Positions 7,801 through 15,667 of a stretch of DNA of 64,000 nucleotides are shown one piece after another. Both the position numbers and the translations under genes were made by a program. The stretch lies in NCBI GenBank assembly GCA_963593905.1, contig CAVBBL010000007.1:1-64000 (forward strand), in the 5' to 3' direction. The stretch is from CAG-791 sp963593905. GTDB lineage: Bacteria; Bacillota; Clostridia; Lachnospirales; Lachnospiraceae. The notes below the pieces were generated by a model. It saw nothing but the letters and a program-made list of their open reading frames with translations, made no database searches and was not told where the DNA came from. The number at the start of each line of letters is the position of its first letter. The first letter of the stretch is position 1.

Positions 7801-7887
7801 ATGTTAGTACCTGGAAAAACAATTAAAACAAGAAAATTTGACCTGGACACCCCGCTTGTGAGATGGCTCAGAAAGATTTTTTCATAG
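7801..7887 (+). CDS. 28-aa peptide A1 (unknown)
   Basis: The frame starts at an ATG with AGAAAGGAG eight nt upstream and ends in TAG. The peptide begins MLVPGKTIKTRK and ends DTPLVRWLRKIFS. It is cationic with an aromatic/aliphatic C-terminus and has no Cys and no signal peptide. It is not a family I recognise. Translation is supported by the strong ribosome binding site and by conservation against its duplicate at 8061, where all six differences keep the frame. It shares the pattern D-x-P-[LV]-x-x-W-[LF]-R-K-I-F with peptides B1 and B2, so A and B are probably ancient paralogues. It could be a membrane-active, signalling or regulatory peptide; the sequence does not decide. Confidence 0.75.
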   Translation: MLVPGKTIKTRKFDLDTPLVRWLRKIFS

Positions 7888-7921
7888 ATAAGTAAAGGAT
7901 AAACAGAAAGGAGAAATAAAA

Positions 7922-8017
7922 ATGAAAGATAGACGTATTGGACTGATTAAAACACCTGCTTTGCCGAAGTTTGATAATCCGGTTGCTGCATGGTTTCGCA
8001 AGATCTTTGGTTTATAA
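7922..8017 (+). CDS. 31-aa peptide B1 (unknown)
   Basis: The ATG is preceded by GAAAGGAGAAATAAAA, a very good ribosome binding site. The peptide begins MKDRRIGLIKTPALPKF and ends DNPVAAWFRKIFGL. It lies 34 nt after A1 and is probably on the same mRNA. The C-terminal half resembles A1/A2 (D-N-P-V-x-x-W-F-R-K-I-F). No transporter, modification enzyme or regulator lies directly beside it, which argues against a classical bacteriocin operon. Function unknown. Confidence 0.75.
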   Translation: MKDRRIGLIKTPALPKFDNPVAAWFRKIFGL

Positions 8018-8060
8018 AAAAGCAAGGATACGACATACTAGATAGAAAGGAGGCATAAAA

Positions 8061-8147
8061 ATGTTATTACCTGGAAAGACAGTTAAAAGAAGAACGTTGG
8101 ATGTGGACACCCCGCTGGTAAGATGGCTTAGAAAGATTTTTTCATAG
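8061..8147 (+). CDS. 28-aa peptide A2 (duplicate of A1)
   Basis: This is the second-unit copy of A1, with ribosome binding site GAAAGGAGG and ATG at 8061. It begins MLLPGKTVKRRTLDV and ends DTPLVRWLRKIFS. Differences from A1 are confined to the N-terminal 15 residues; the 13-residue C-terminus is unchanged, pointing to purifying selection there. Confidence 0.75.
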   Translation: MLLPGKTVKRRTLDVDTPLVRWLRKIFS

Positions 8148-8181
8148 ATAAGTAAAGGATAAACAGAAAGGAGAAATAAAA

Positions 8182-8277
8182 ATGGAAAATAGACGTATTG
8201 GACTGATCAAAACACCTGCTTTGCCGAAGTTTGATAATCCGGTTGTTGCATGGTTTCGCAAGATCTTTGGTTTATAA
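8182..8277 (+). CDS. 31-aa peptide B2 (duplicate of B1)
   Basis: This is the second-unit copy of B1, with ribosome binding site GAAAGGAGAAATAAAA and ATG at 8182. It begins MENRRIGLIKTPALPKF and ends DNPVVAWFRKIFGL. It differs from B1 at three residues (K2E, D3N, A23V). It is the last gene before a strong terminator at 8315. Confidence 0.75.
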   Translation: MENRRIGLIKTPALPKFDNPVVAWFRKIFGL

Positions 8278-8314
8278 AAACAAAGATGAGGTATAAGGGA
8301 TAATCATTAAAGAA

Positions 8315-8376
8315 AAGAGAAGTCTGCTGATTGATCAAAAGAGATCGTCAGTGGACTTCTCTTAAAATTTTGTTTT
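8315..8376 (+). terminator. Terminator of the four-peptide operon
   Basis: The stem AAGAGAAGTC/GACTTCTCTT is extended inside by CTGA/TCAG and followed by AAAATTTTGTTTT. Confidence 0.85.
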
Positions 8377-8409
8377 GTACTGAAAATTTCAAAAATTCAA
8401 AAAATTGAG

Positions 8410-8438
8410 TTGACAGGATGAAGTCCATGCTATAAAAT
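8410..8438 (+). promoter_or_regulatory. Sigma-A promoter for the second tRNA-Leu pair
   Basis: TTGACA (8410-8415), a 17-bp spacer and TAAAAT (8433-8438) lie 11 nt before the tRNA. The -35 region resembles that of copy 1 but the -10 differs. Confidence 0.85.
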
Positions 8439-8449
8439 AACATTTGTTC

Positions 8450-8533
8450 GCAGGAATGGCGGAATTGGCAGACGCGCAGGCTTCAGGTGCCTGTTGTGGC
8501 AACACAGTGAGGGTTCAAGTCCCTTTTCCTGCA
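8450..8533 (+). tRNA. tRNA-Leu (anticodon CAG), second copy
   Basis: Identical over all 84 nt to the tRNA at 6011-6094. Confidence 0.95.
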
Positions 8534-8586
8534 TTTCTTTTATTTCAGAAAACCGTGAGCGGTTCTGAGAGAAAGAAATGCAAATT

Positions 8587-8670
8587 GCGGAAGTGTCGGA
8601 ATTGGCAGACGAGCAAGACTAAGGATCTTGTGGCAGCAATGTCGTGTGGGTTCAAGTCCCATCTTCCGCA
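8587..8670 (+). tRNA. tRNA-Leu (anticodon TAA), second copy
   Basis: Identical over all 84 nt to the tRNA at 6148-6231, with the same 53-nt spacer before it. Confidence 0.95.
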
Positions 8671-8728
8671 TTTCTTTTCAAAGATTTGAAATATTGGATT
8701 TTTCTAAAAAGCATAACAGTTAAGATTG

Positions 8729-8760
8729 GAAGGAGCGTGATGGTTCATGCTTCTTTTTTT
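8729..8760 (+). terminator. Terminator of the second tRNA-Leu operon
   Basis: GAAG-G-AGCGTGA pairs with TCATGCTTC (one bulge, one wobble), followed by TTTTTTT. Confidence 0.75.
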
Positions 8761-8816
8761 AGCTGTTCAATGTCTGCCACATTTTAACGTGGTCCCGCTG
8801 CTTGCAGGCAAATGCA

Positions 8817-8921
8817 CGATTGAAATTGCCTCGATTGGAATTGCCTCGATTGGAATTGTCTCGATTGGGAATTGTCTCGATTGAGAAGTGCCTCGATTGA
8901 GATTATCGCGATTGAAATTGG
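8817..8921 (+). repeat. 15/16-nt minisatellite
   Basis: Seven head-to-tail copies of a 15-16 nt unit (consensus CGATTGGAATTGCCT) lie between the tRNA terminator and dgt. No credible gene overlaps it. Confidence 0.9.
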
Positions 8922-9146
8922 CAGATGGCCAGGGCAGAGGACGCCTTTGGCAGGACACATCGAGGACCGGCGATAAGAAAATTAAGAGGGGCACTGAATA
9001 GATACTTTTTTATTTTATAAAATAAAAAGGAAATTTGTACCTGACGCAGAATATATAAATTGGCAGTGTTTTTGAATGCCTGTGAAAGAAAAACTAATCA
9101 GTGAGAAATTTTAATATCTGAAAAGAGAACAGAAAGGGGGATGGTC

Positions 9147-10148
9147 GTGACAATTCGCGAAGAGTTGGAGCAAAGAGAAATAGAAACCCTTGCTTCCTGG
9201 GCTTCTTTGTCTGTCCATACGAAGGGCAGGAACAGGCCTGAACCCCAATGTGACATCCGGCCGGTATTTCAAAGAGACAGAGACCGGATTCTGCACAGCA
9301 AGTCTTTCCGACGACTGAAGGATAAGACGCAGGTTTTTTTGACCCCGGATGGAGATCATTACCGAACCAGACTGACACATACATTGGAAGTATCCCAGAA
9401 TGCCAGAACCATTGCCAAGGCCCTGCAGCTCAACGAGGATCTGGTGGAGGCTATTGCTCTAGGACATGATCTGGGGCATACTCCTTTCGGGCACGCCGGG
9501 GAGCGAGTACTGGACAGAGTTTGCAAGGAGGGGTTTGCTCACAATGAGCAAAGTCTTCGTACTATAGAAACACTGGAAAAAAACGGAAAGGGACTTAACC
9601 TTACCTGGGAGGTGCGGGACGGCATTTTGAATCATAAGTCCAAGGGTATGCCTGCTACCTTAGAGGGGCAGATTGTTCGCTTTTCAGATAAGATTGCGTA
9701 TTTCCATCACGACATGGATGACGCTATCAGGGGGAAGATATTGACAGAGGAGGATGTGCCCCGCGAGATCAGCGATGTGCTGGGCAACACCCTTGGCAGG
9801 AGACTGGACACTTTTATTCATGACATTATACGCACCAGCCAGGGAAAGCCGGTAGTTGCCATGTCAGACGAAGTGGCCGGCGCCATGCAAAAGCTCAGAG
9901 CTTTTATGTTCGAGCGTGTTTACACGAATCCGGAGGCCAAAAAGGAAGAGCATAAAGCAGAAATGCTGGTAGAAACGCTGTTCGATTATTATCTGAAGCA
10001 TACACAGCTGTTGCCGGATTATCTGAAGGAACGGATGGAGTTGGGAGATTCCAGGGAACGGGTGGTGTGTGATTACATCAGCGCCATGACAGATCGTTTC
10101 GCTATCGCCAGATACAAGGAGCTCTACGTGCCAAGGACCTGGCAGTAA
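9147..10148 (+). CDS. dgt: Deoxyguanosinetriphosphate triphosphohydrolase-like HD protein
   Basis: This 333-aa HD-domain phosphohydrolase of the dGTPase family converts dNTPs to deoxynucleoside plus triphosphate. The metal-binding HD motifs are visible: RTRLTHTLEVSQ and ALGHDLGHTPFGHAGE. The start is probably GTG at 9147 (MTIREELEQ...). An ATG six bases earlier (9141) touches the AAAGGGGG ribosome binding site with no spacer, whereas the GTG sits at the right distance, and family members begin MTIRE. The gene opens the dgt-dnaG-rpoD cluster; dnaG follows after 19 nt. Confidence 0.9.
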   Translation: MTIREELEQREIETLASWASLSVHTKGRNRPEPQCDIRPVFQRDRDRILHSKSFRRLKDKTQVFLTPDGDHYRTRLTHTLEVSQNARTIAKALQLNEDLVEAIALGHDLGHTPFGHAGERVLDRVCKEGFAHNEQSLRTIETLEKNGKGLNLTWEVRDGILNHKSKGMPATLEGQIVRFSDKIAYFHHDMDDAIRGKILTEEDVPREISDVLGNTLGRRLDTFIHDIIRTSQGKPVVAMSDEVAGAMQKLRAFMFERVYTNPEAKKEEHKAEMLVETLFDYYLKHTQLLPDYLKERMELGDSRERVVCDYISAMTDRFAIARYKELYVPRTWQ

Positions 10149-10167
10149 CATACATACAGAGGCAAAA

Positions 10168-11970
10168 ATGCGTTATACGGATGAATTTATAGAGCAGGTG
10201 CGCACCGGTAATGACATCGTGGATGTGATTTCCGGCTATGTCCATCTGCAGAAGAAAGGGGCCAATTACTTTGGATTGTGCCCTTTTCATAATGAAAAGT
10301 CACCGTCCTTTTCCGTGGCGCCGAACAAACAGATCTTTTATTGTTTTGGCTGCGGTGCCGGGGGAAGTGTGATTACTTTTCTGATGAAGTATGAAAATTA
10401 TACTTTTCAGGAGGCGGTCAAAGTGCTGGCGGAGCGGGCAGGTATCCCTGTTCCTGAATTAAATTACAGCGAGGAAATGAAAAAAAGCCAGGAGCGGCGA
10501 GGACAGCTGCTGGCCGTAAACAAGGAGGCGGCGACCTACTACTACAGGATGCTGCGTTCTCCCAAGGGCAAAAACGGACTGGCCTATTTTCAGCAAAGAG
10601 AGTTGTCGGAAGCGACTATGAATCACTTCGGTCTCGGCTATGCAGACGGCAGCGGCAGCGATCTGACCAGACACCTTCGACAGAAGGGATTTTCGGATGA
10701 AATCATAGCGGCTTCCGGTGTGGCTGTTTTTGATGAAAAAAGAGGTCTCCATGACAAATTCTGGAATCGGGTTATTTTTCCCATTCAGGATTTAAATCAC
10801 AGGGTCATCGGCTTCGGCGGCCGCGTGATGGGAGACGGAAAGCCGAAGTACCTGAATTCTCCGGAGACGGAGATCTTTGATAAGAGCAGAAATCTGTATG
10901 GTCTGCACCTGGCCAAGCAGACGAGAAAAGGATATTTCATTATCTGCGAAGGTTATATGGATGTGATTGCCATGCATCAGGCGGGATTTACGGAGGCGGT
11001 TGCCTCTCTGGGCACGGCTTTTACGCAGGGGCAGGCGGCTTTGATGAAGCGCTATGTTTCTACAGTGATCCTTTCCTATGACAGTGACAGTGCAGGTGTG
11101 AAGGCAGCCCTGCGAGGGATTGAGATTCTAAAGGAGGCAGGGCTGACGGGCAAGGTGCTGAATTTAAAGCCCTATAAAGATCCGGACGAATTCATGAAAG
11201 CCCTCGGCAAGGAAGAATTTGAAAAAAGGATAAAAGAAGCGGAGAATTGTTTTTATTTCCAAATCCGAATGCTGGAGGGCGAGTTCGATTTAAAAGACCC
11301 TGCCGGGCGCACAGCCTTTACCAGAGAGCTGGCCAAAAGACTGTGCGGCTTTGAGGAGGAAGTGGAAAGGGAAAATTACCTGCGGGCTATGGCGGAGAAG
11401 TATTTCATCGATGCAGGTGCCCTGCGCCGCATGGTCGCTTCCTACGGACAGACAGTAACGGAGGAAAAAAAGCCCATGCCTGTCCGGAATTATCAAAAAT
11501 CCGGAGCGACAGCTGGCAAAAAGGAAGAAGCAATAGAGAGACCGCAGCGGCTTTTGCTGACCTGGCTCTCGGACTATCCGGGACTGTATGGACAGGTAAA
11601 GAATTACATAGCAGCTAAGGACTTTTCAGAAGGACTCTGCCAGCAGGTCGCACAGGCTTTGCTGGAAGAACTGGAAAAGGGAAAGCAGGGAACGGCCTCT
11701 GTGATCAGTCAGTTTACCCAGGAAAGTGAGCAGCAGCAGGTCGTGGATATGCTCAATACGAGGGTCAGAGGTCTAAAGACAAGAGAGGAAAAGGAAAAGG
11801 CCTTTAAGGATGCCCTGTATGCCGTGCGCAAAGGCAGCTATGAGCGCAAAACTGCGGAAAATACAGATCCCGGTGCTTTACTGGAGATTATCCGAGAGAA
11901 AAAGGCGTTGGAAGAACTGGCAAAGATGCATTTCCACATGCCTGAGGACAAAACAGAAGAAAATGCATGA
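10168..11970 (+). CDS. dnaG: DNA primase
   Basis: DnaG makes RNA primers at the replication fork. The 600-aa protein has the N-terminal CHC2 zinc-binding domain (CPFHNEKSPSF ... CFGCGAGG, about residues 35-65). The Toprim catalytic domain follows (ICEGYMDVIAMHQAG, about 255-270, then LSYDSDSAGVKA), and then a C-terminal helicase-interaction region that is more divergent. The start ATG at 10168 gives the usual MRYTDEFIEQVR opening. It sits between dgt and rpoD in the macromolecular-synthesis order common in Firmicutes. Confidence 0.97.
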   Translation: MRYTDEFIEQVRTGNDIVDVISGYVHLQKKGANYFGLCPFHNEKSPSFSVAPNKQIFYCFGCGAGGSVITFLMKYENYTFQEAVKVLAERAGIPVPELNYSEEMKKSQERRGQLLAVNKEAATYYYRMLRSPKGKNGLAYFQQRELSEATMNHFGLGYADGSGSDLTRHLRQKGFSDEIIAASGVAVFDEKRGLHDKFWNRVIFPIQDLNHRVIGFGGRVMGDGKPKYLNSPETEIFDKSRNLYGLHLAKQTRKGYFIICEGYMDVIAMHQAGFTEAVASLGTAFTQGQAALMKRYVSTVILSYDSDSAGVKAALRGIEILKEAGLTGKVLNLKPYKDPDEFMKALGKEEFEKRIKEAENCFYFQIRMLEGEFDLKDPAGRTAFTRELAKRLCGFEEEVERENYLRAMAEKYFIDAGALRRMVASYGQTVTEEKKPMPVRNYQKSGATAGKKEEAIERPQRLLLTWLSDYPGLYGQVKNYIAAKDFSEGLCQQVAQALLEELEKGKQGTASVISQFTQESEQQQVVDMLNTRVRGLKTREEKEKAFKDALYAVRKGSYERKTAENTDPGALLEIIREKKALEELAKMHFHMPEDKTEENA

Positions 11971-12117
11971 CAGCATTTCTCATAAATAGCATTGACGGCG
12001 TAAACTCTATCAATGCATAAGCGTATGGCCGAATTCATCTTCGCGAAATTCACTTCATAGGATCGCAGACGAGTTCGGGCGCAGAACGTTATCAATGAAC
12101 ACGGAAGGAAAATTACA
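11971..12117 (+). promoter_or_regulatory. rpoD leader with hairpins
   Basis: The 147 nt between dnaG and rpoD contain GCATTGA...TCAATGC and a GAATTC..CTTCGCGAAATTC block resembling the third hairpin of the leader stacks at 14748 and 32854. AAGGAAAA serves as ribosome binding site. A dedicated promoter is likely but not clearly recognisable. Confidence 0.45.
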
Positions 12118-13617
12118 ATGGCGAAAGCACAGGAAACAAAAGACGCAGCATTAAACAGCGCACAGGAGAGCCAGGCAGAGAATAAAGCAAAAAAAGAACC
12201 TGCCGCAAAGGAAACAAAGAAGGCAAGGCCTGCCGGCAAATCCAGAGTGATTATCGTCAGAGCAGAGGATCAGCAAATGACCCAGCAGGAAAGGGCAGCC
12301 AAGAGAGCGGAGGCTATGAAGGCCCGCATGGCGAATAAGCCTTTCCAGAGAGATGCAGCGGCTACAGAGAAGAAGGAAGCGGCAAAATCTCAGGAGACAG
12401 TGACAGAGAAAAAGACGGAAAAGAAGCCGGAGAAAACTGCAAGAGCAGCGGAAAACTACAGCACAGAGACCGATTATGAAGGCACCGGTTCTGAGCCGGG
12501 GGCTGAGCATACACCGGAGGATTTCCGTAAGAAGCTGGAGAATCTGCTGGCTCTGGGCAAAAAGAAAAATGTGCTGGAATATCAGGAAGTCATCAATTAC
12601 TTCGGGGATATGAACCTGGAGGAAGAACAATATGACATGGTGATGCAGCTCTTAGAGCAGCACGGCATTGATATCATCCGTGTGGCAGAGGACGATGATG
12701 ACGAGGTCCCGGAAGAGGAGTTAGAGCTCATTGAGGAGACAGAGGATGTAGATACGGAAAACATCGATCTCTCTGTTCCGGATGGCACGAATATAGAGGA
12801 TCCCGTGCGGATGTACCTGAAGGAAATCGGTAAGGTGCCTCTTTTGACAGCGGACGAAGAGATCGAGCTGGCAAAGCGTATGGAAGCAGGGGATGAGGAG
12901 GCAAAGAAGCGTCTGGCGGAGGCGAACCTTCGACTGGTTGTCAGTATTGCAAAGCGCTACGTAGGCAGAGGTATGCTTTTCCTGGATCTGATTCAGGAGG
13001 GCAATCTGGGTCTTATCAAGGCTGTTGAAAAATTCGATTACAACAAGGGCTTTAAATTCTCCACCTACGCTACCTGGTGGATCAGACAGGCCATCACCAG
13101 AGCAATCGCGGATCAGGCCAGAACCATCCGTATCCCGGTACATATGGTGGAGACCATCAATAAGCTGGTGAGGGTGAGCAGACAGCTGCTGCAGGAACTT
13201 GGCCGGGAACCTACCCCGGAAGAGATCGCAAAGGAAATGAAGATTCCGGTGGAACGTGTCCGTGAGATTATCAAGATTTCTCAGGAGCCGGTTTCTCTGG
13301 AGACTCCTATCGGTGAAGAGGAGGACAGCCATCTGGGCGACTTCATTCAGGATGATAATGTACCGGTACCTGCAGATGCGGCAGCATTTACACTTTTAAA
13401 GGAGCAGCTGGTGGAAGTGCTCAGCACCTTGACGCCCAGAGAACAGAAAGTGCTTCGTCTGCGCTTTGGACTCGATGACGGTCGTGCCAGAACACTGGAG
13501 GAAGTGGGCAAGGAATTTAATGTCACCAGAGAACGTATTCGCCAGATCGAGGCAAAGGCGCTGCGTAAGCTTCGTCATCCCAGCCGCAGCCGCAAGCTGA
13601 AGGATTATCTGGATTGA
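12118..13617 (+). CDS. rpoD: RNA polymerase primary sigma factor (sigma-A/RpoD)
   Basis: This 499-aa housekeeping sigma factor has all conserved regions. Region 1.1 is around LENLLALGKKKNVLEYQEV and region 1.2 is DPVRMYLKEIG. Region 2 recognises the -10 box (FSTYATWWIRQAITRAI). Region 3 and region 4.2 (VTRERIRQIEAKALRKL) follow, ending SRKLKDYLD. An unusual Ala/Lys/Glu-rich extension of about 125 residues precedes region 1.1 and looks unstructured (repeats such as TEKKTEKKPEK). Many promoters in this window fit its TTGACA/TATAAT preference. Confidence 0.97.
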   Translation: MAKAQETKDAALNSAQESQAENKAKKEPAAKETKKARPAGKSRVIIVRAEDQQMTQQERAAKRAEAMKARMANKPFQRDAAATEKKEAAKSQETVTEKKTEKKPEKTARAAENYSTETDYEGTGSEPGAEHTPEDFRKKLENLLALGKKKNVLEYQEVINYFGDMNLEEEQYDMVMQLLEQHGIDIIRVAEDDDDEVPEEELELIEETEDVDTENIDLSVPDGTNIEDPVRMYLKEIGKVPLLTADEEIELAKRMEAGDEEAKKRLAEANLRLVVSIAKRYVGRGMLFLDLIQEGNLGLIKAVEKFDYNKGFKFSTYATWWIRQAITRAIADQARTIRIPVHMVETINKLVRVSRQLLQELGREPTPEEIAKEMKIPVERVREIIKISQEPVSLETPIGEEEDSHLGDFIQDDNVPVPADAAAFTLLKEQLVEVLSTLTPREQKVLRLRFGLDDGRARTLEEVGKEFNVTRERIRQIEAKALRKLRHPSRSRKLKDYLD

Positions 13618-13713
13618 TGGGATACCTATTCGTGAACTTCCGGGAAACAGAGAAATCGCCCGTGCGGTTTCTCTTTGCACAGCCGCAGGGAATGGCGGCA
13701 CATGGAGGTGAAA

Positions 13714-14649
13714 ATGAGCAATGACAGATCATTGCATCTCTCAGATCGTCTGACTGCCATTTGCAGCATGATCACAGAGGGGAATCGTCTGTGTGATGTG
13801 GGCTGCGATCATGCCTGGGTGCCGATCAGTCTGCTGCAGCAGGGGAAGATTCCCGGAGCACTGGCCATGGATGTGGTGCAGGGGCCTTTGCAGATGGCAG
13901 AAGCGAATGTGGCAGCCTATGGATACAGCCAAAGCATAGAACTGCGGCAGTCGGACGGATTGGATGCATATGAAAAGGGACAGGCAGACACGTTGCTGAT
14001 CGCCGGTATGGGTGGTGTGCTCATCACCCGTATTCTGGAAAAAGACAAAGAAAAGACCAGGGACTTTAAGGAAATCATCTTAGAACCCCAATCGGAGACG
14101 GCAGAAGTGCGAAGAGCATTAAGGCGCCTGCATCTGCGGCTGACAAAGGAAGAAATGGTGGAGGAGGATGGAAAGTTTTATCCTATTCTCCGGGCTGTTC
14201 CCGCAGAAGACAGGGAGCAGACAGAGGCGGCAGCAGATTATTACAGAAAGGAAACACAGGTCGATCTTCCACAGGAGGTCACCGATGAATTCGGTCCCTT
14301 CCTGCTGCAGTACAGACACCCGGTGCTTCTTTCCTATCTGCATTGGAGAAGAGATATTTGTCAGACTGTGGTCAGGCAGCTGAGAGGGGCAATCCTGAAA
14401 ATGACAGGACAGGATCCTTTACAGAAAGAAATTCTGACGGATAGTGGTACTTTTGCAGAGACAGTCACAGCACAAGGCTCGCAGGATACAGCTGACCGAA
14501 GCGGTGCCATAACAGCCCAAAGCAGTACGCTGGCAGTTAAAGAGGATGCAGCCGGAAAAGAGCAGCTGCAACGGCTTTATAATCGATGGAACGAGATCAT
14601 AAAAGAAATGAACAGTATTCGCAGGGCACTTGCTGTTTACGGAGAGTAA
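13714..14649 (+). CDS. trmK: tRNA (adenine22-N1)-methyltransferase
   Basis: TrmK methylates N1 of A22 in tRNAs, using SAM. The Rossmann methyltransferase core is visible in CDVGCDHAWVPISLLQ and LLIAGMGGVLITRILE. The ATG at 13714 was chosen because GGAGGTG lies immediately upstream; the open frame extends further but without a ribosome binding site. The usual TrmK is about 230 aa; this one is 311 because of a low-complexity Thr/Ala/Ser-rich insert (about residues 240-285) before the final helical segment LYNRWNEIIKEMNSIRRAL. Being next to nif3 is typical in Firmicutes. Confidence 0.9.
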   Translation: MSNDRSLHLSDRLTAICSMITEGNRLCDVGCDHAWVPISLLQQGKIPGALAMDVVQGPLQMAEANVAAYGYSQSIELRQSDGLDAYEKGQADTLLIAGMGGVLITRILEKDKEKTRDFKEIILEPQSETAEVRRALRRLHLRLTKEEMVEEDGKFYPILRAVPAEDREQTEAAADYYRKETQVDLPQEVTDEFGPFLLQYRHPVLLSYLHWRRDICQTVVRQLRGAILKMTGQDPLQKEILTDSGTFAETVTAQGSQDTADRSGAITAQSSTLAVKEDAAGKEQLQRLYNRWNEIIKEMNSIRRALAVYGE

Positions 14650-14652
14650 ATG

Positions 14653-14813
14653 GATTGCGGCATGAAGAGGCAAAATGACCGAAAATGACTGATGTCATTT
14701 TTGGTCATTAAAAGGATGCCGCAGGCGGCATCCTTTCGGATCGTATCGGAGAATTCGCCTTCGCGAAATTCTCCTCACGTTGCCGCAATAGATTGCGGCA
14801 TGAAGAGGTGGGT
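14653..14813 (+). promoter_or_regulatory. Stacked-hairpin leader of the nif3-like gene
   Basis: Four modules follow one another up to the start codon. M1: TGACCGAAAATGAC/GTCATTTTTGGTCA around a TGAT loop (about 14674-14709). M2: AAGGATGCCGC/GCGGCATCCTT (about 14712-14735). M3: GGAGAATT/AATTCTCC with inner CGC/GCG (14748-14774). M4: CCGCAAT/ATTGCGG (14783-14798), then GAAGAGG and the ATG. The string GATTGCGGCATGAAGAGG occurs at both ends (14653-14670 and 14791-14808), 138 bp apart. The last 76 nt nearly equal the leader of rfbB at 32844-32919. Confidence 0.75.
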
Positions 14814-15596
14814 ATGCTTCTCTTTGAATTGATGGAAAATCTGGAACAGTTTTGTCCGGCATCCTTTGCGGAAAGCTGGGATAACGTAGGCCTTTTGGTG
14901 GGACGGCGGGACAAAGAGGTAAAGACCGTTTATCTGGCACTGGATGCTACCGGTGAAGTGATTGCAGATGCCGCGGCCAAAGGGGCACAGCTTGTGCTGA
15001 CGCATCATCCCCTTTTGTTCACAGGAATCAAGCAGGTGACAGACCAGCATTATGTGGGTAAGCGCATTGCTGCGCTTCTTCGAAACGATATGGCACTGTA
15101 TGCTATGCACACGAATTTCGATGTTCTGGGCATGGCAGATGCGGCGGCCGACGATTTGAATCTGATGAATCGGGAAGTGCTGGAAGTTACTTATGAGGAT
15201 GAACTGGCTCATGAGGGTCTCGGGCGTATCGGCACACTGCCGGAACACATGTCACTCCAGGAGTGTGCGGCTATGGTAAAGGATGTCTTCCGTATTCCGC
15301 GGGTGCGGGTTTACGGAGATCCTGATGCTCCTATTGTGACAGCGGCGATTCTGCCGGGTTCCGGTAAGGATGAAATCGATTTGGCGGTGACAAAGGGTGC
15401 TGATGTCATGATCACAGGGGATATCACGCACCATGTTGGATTGGATGCCGTGGAAAAAGGCATTGCAGTCATTGATGCGGGACATTACGGGGTAGAAAAA
15501 CTTTTCATTCCCTATATGCAGGAATATCTGGCCAGGGAATTTCCTTCCCTGCAGGTGCTCTGTGCACCGGAGAAAGAACCGTTCTGGGAAGTGTAA
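14814..15596 (+). CDS. Nif3-like dinuclear metal centre protein
   Basis: This 260-aa protein belongs to the NIF3/YbgI/YqfO family, known as toroidal hexamers with a dinuclear metal site; the physiological reaction remains unsettled. Family landmarks are the N-terminal FAESWDNVGLLVG, the metal-ligand motif LTHHPLLF, MHTNFDV, and the C-terminal GDITHHVGLDA and DAGHYGVE. The ATG at 14814 has AAGAGGTG upstream and gives the usual length. It follows trmK, as in many Firmicutes, but is separated from it by a 164-nt palindromic leader, so it may be expressed or translated independently. Confidence 0.92.
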   Translation: MLLFELMENLEQFCPASFAESWDNVGLLVGRRDKEVKTVYLALDATGEVIADAAAKGAQLVLTHHPLLFTGIKQVTDQHYVGKRIAALLRNDMALYAMHTNFDVLGMADAAADDLNLMNREVLEVTYEDELAHEGLGRIGTLPEHMSLQECAAMVKDVFRIPRVRVYGDPDAPIVTAAILPGSGKDEIDLAVTKGADVMITGDITHHVGLDAVEKGIAVIDAGHYGVEKLFIPYMQEYLAREFPSLQVLCAPEKEPFWEV

Positions 15597-15667
15597 GTTA
15601 AAAATAAGGCAAATTTTCTGCTTCCTTGAAAGCAGGGGACGAAATTGAATTGTCGCAAAAAGTTAGC

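Larger units (their letters stand above)
7785..8277 (+). repeat. 260-bp tandem duplication carrying four mini-genes
   Basis: The segments 7785-8017 and 8045-8277 are homologous with a constant offset of 260 bp. Each unit carries the same two ribosome binding sites and the same two small reading frames, with substitutions that mostly preserve the encoded peptides. Confidence 0.92.
8450..8671 (+). repeat. 222-bp direct repeat, copy 2 (tRNA-Leu pair)
   Basis: Exact copy of 6011-6232. Recombination between the copies would delete the Nudix gene and the four peptide genes while leaving one tRNA pair. Confidence 0.95.

Noticed and set aside
8817..8921. Possible CRISPR array
   Set aside because: Units are 15-16 nt and directly adjacent, with no spacers of constant length; it is a minisatellite.
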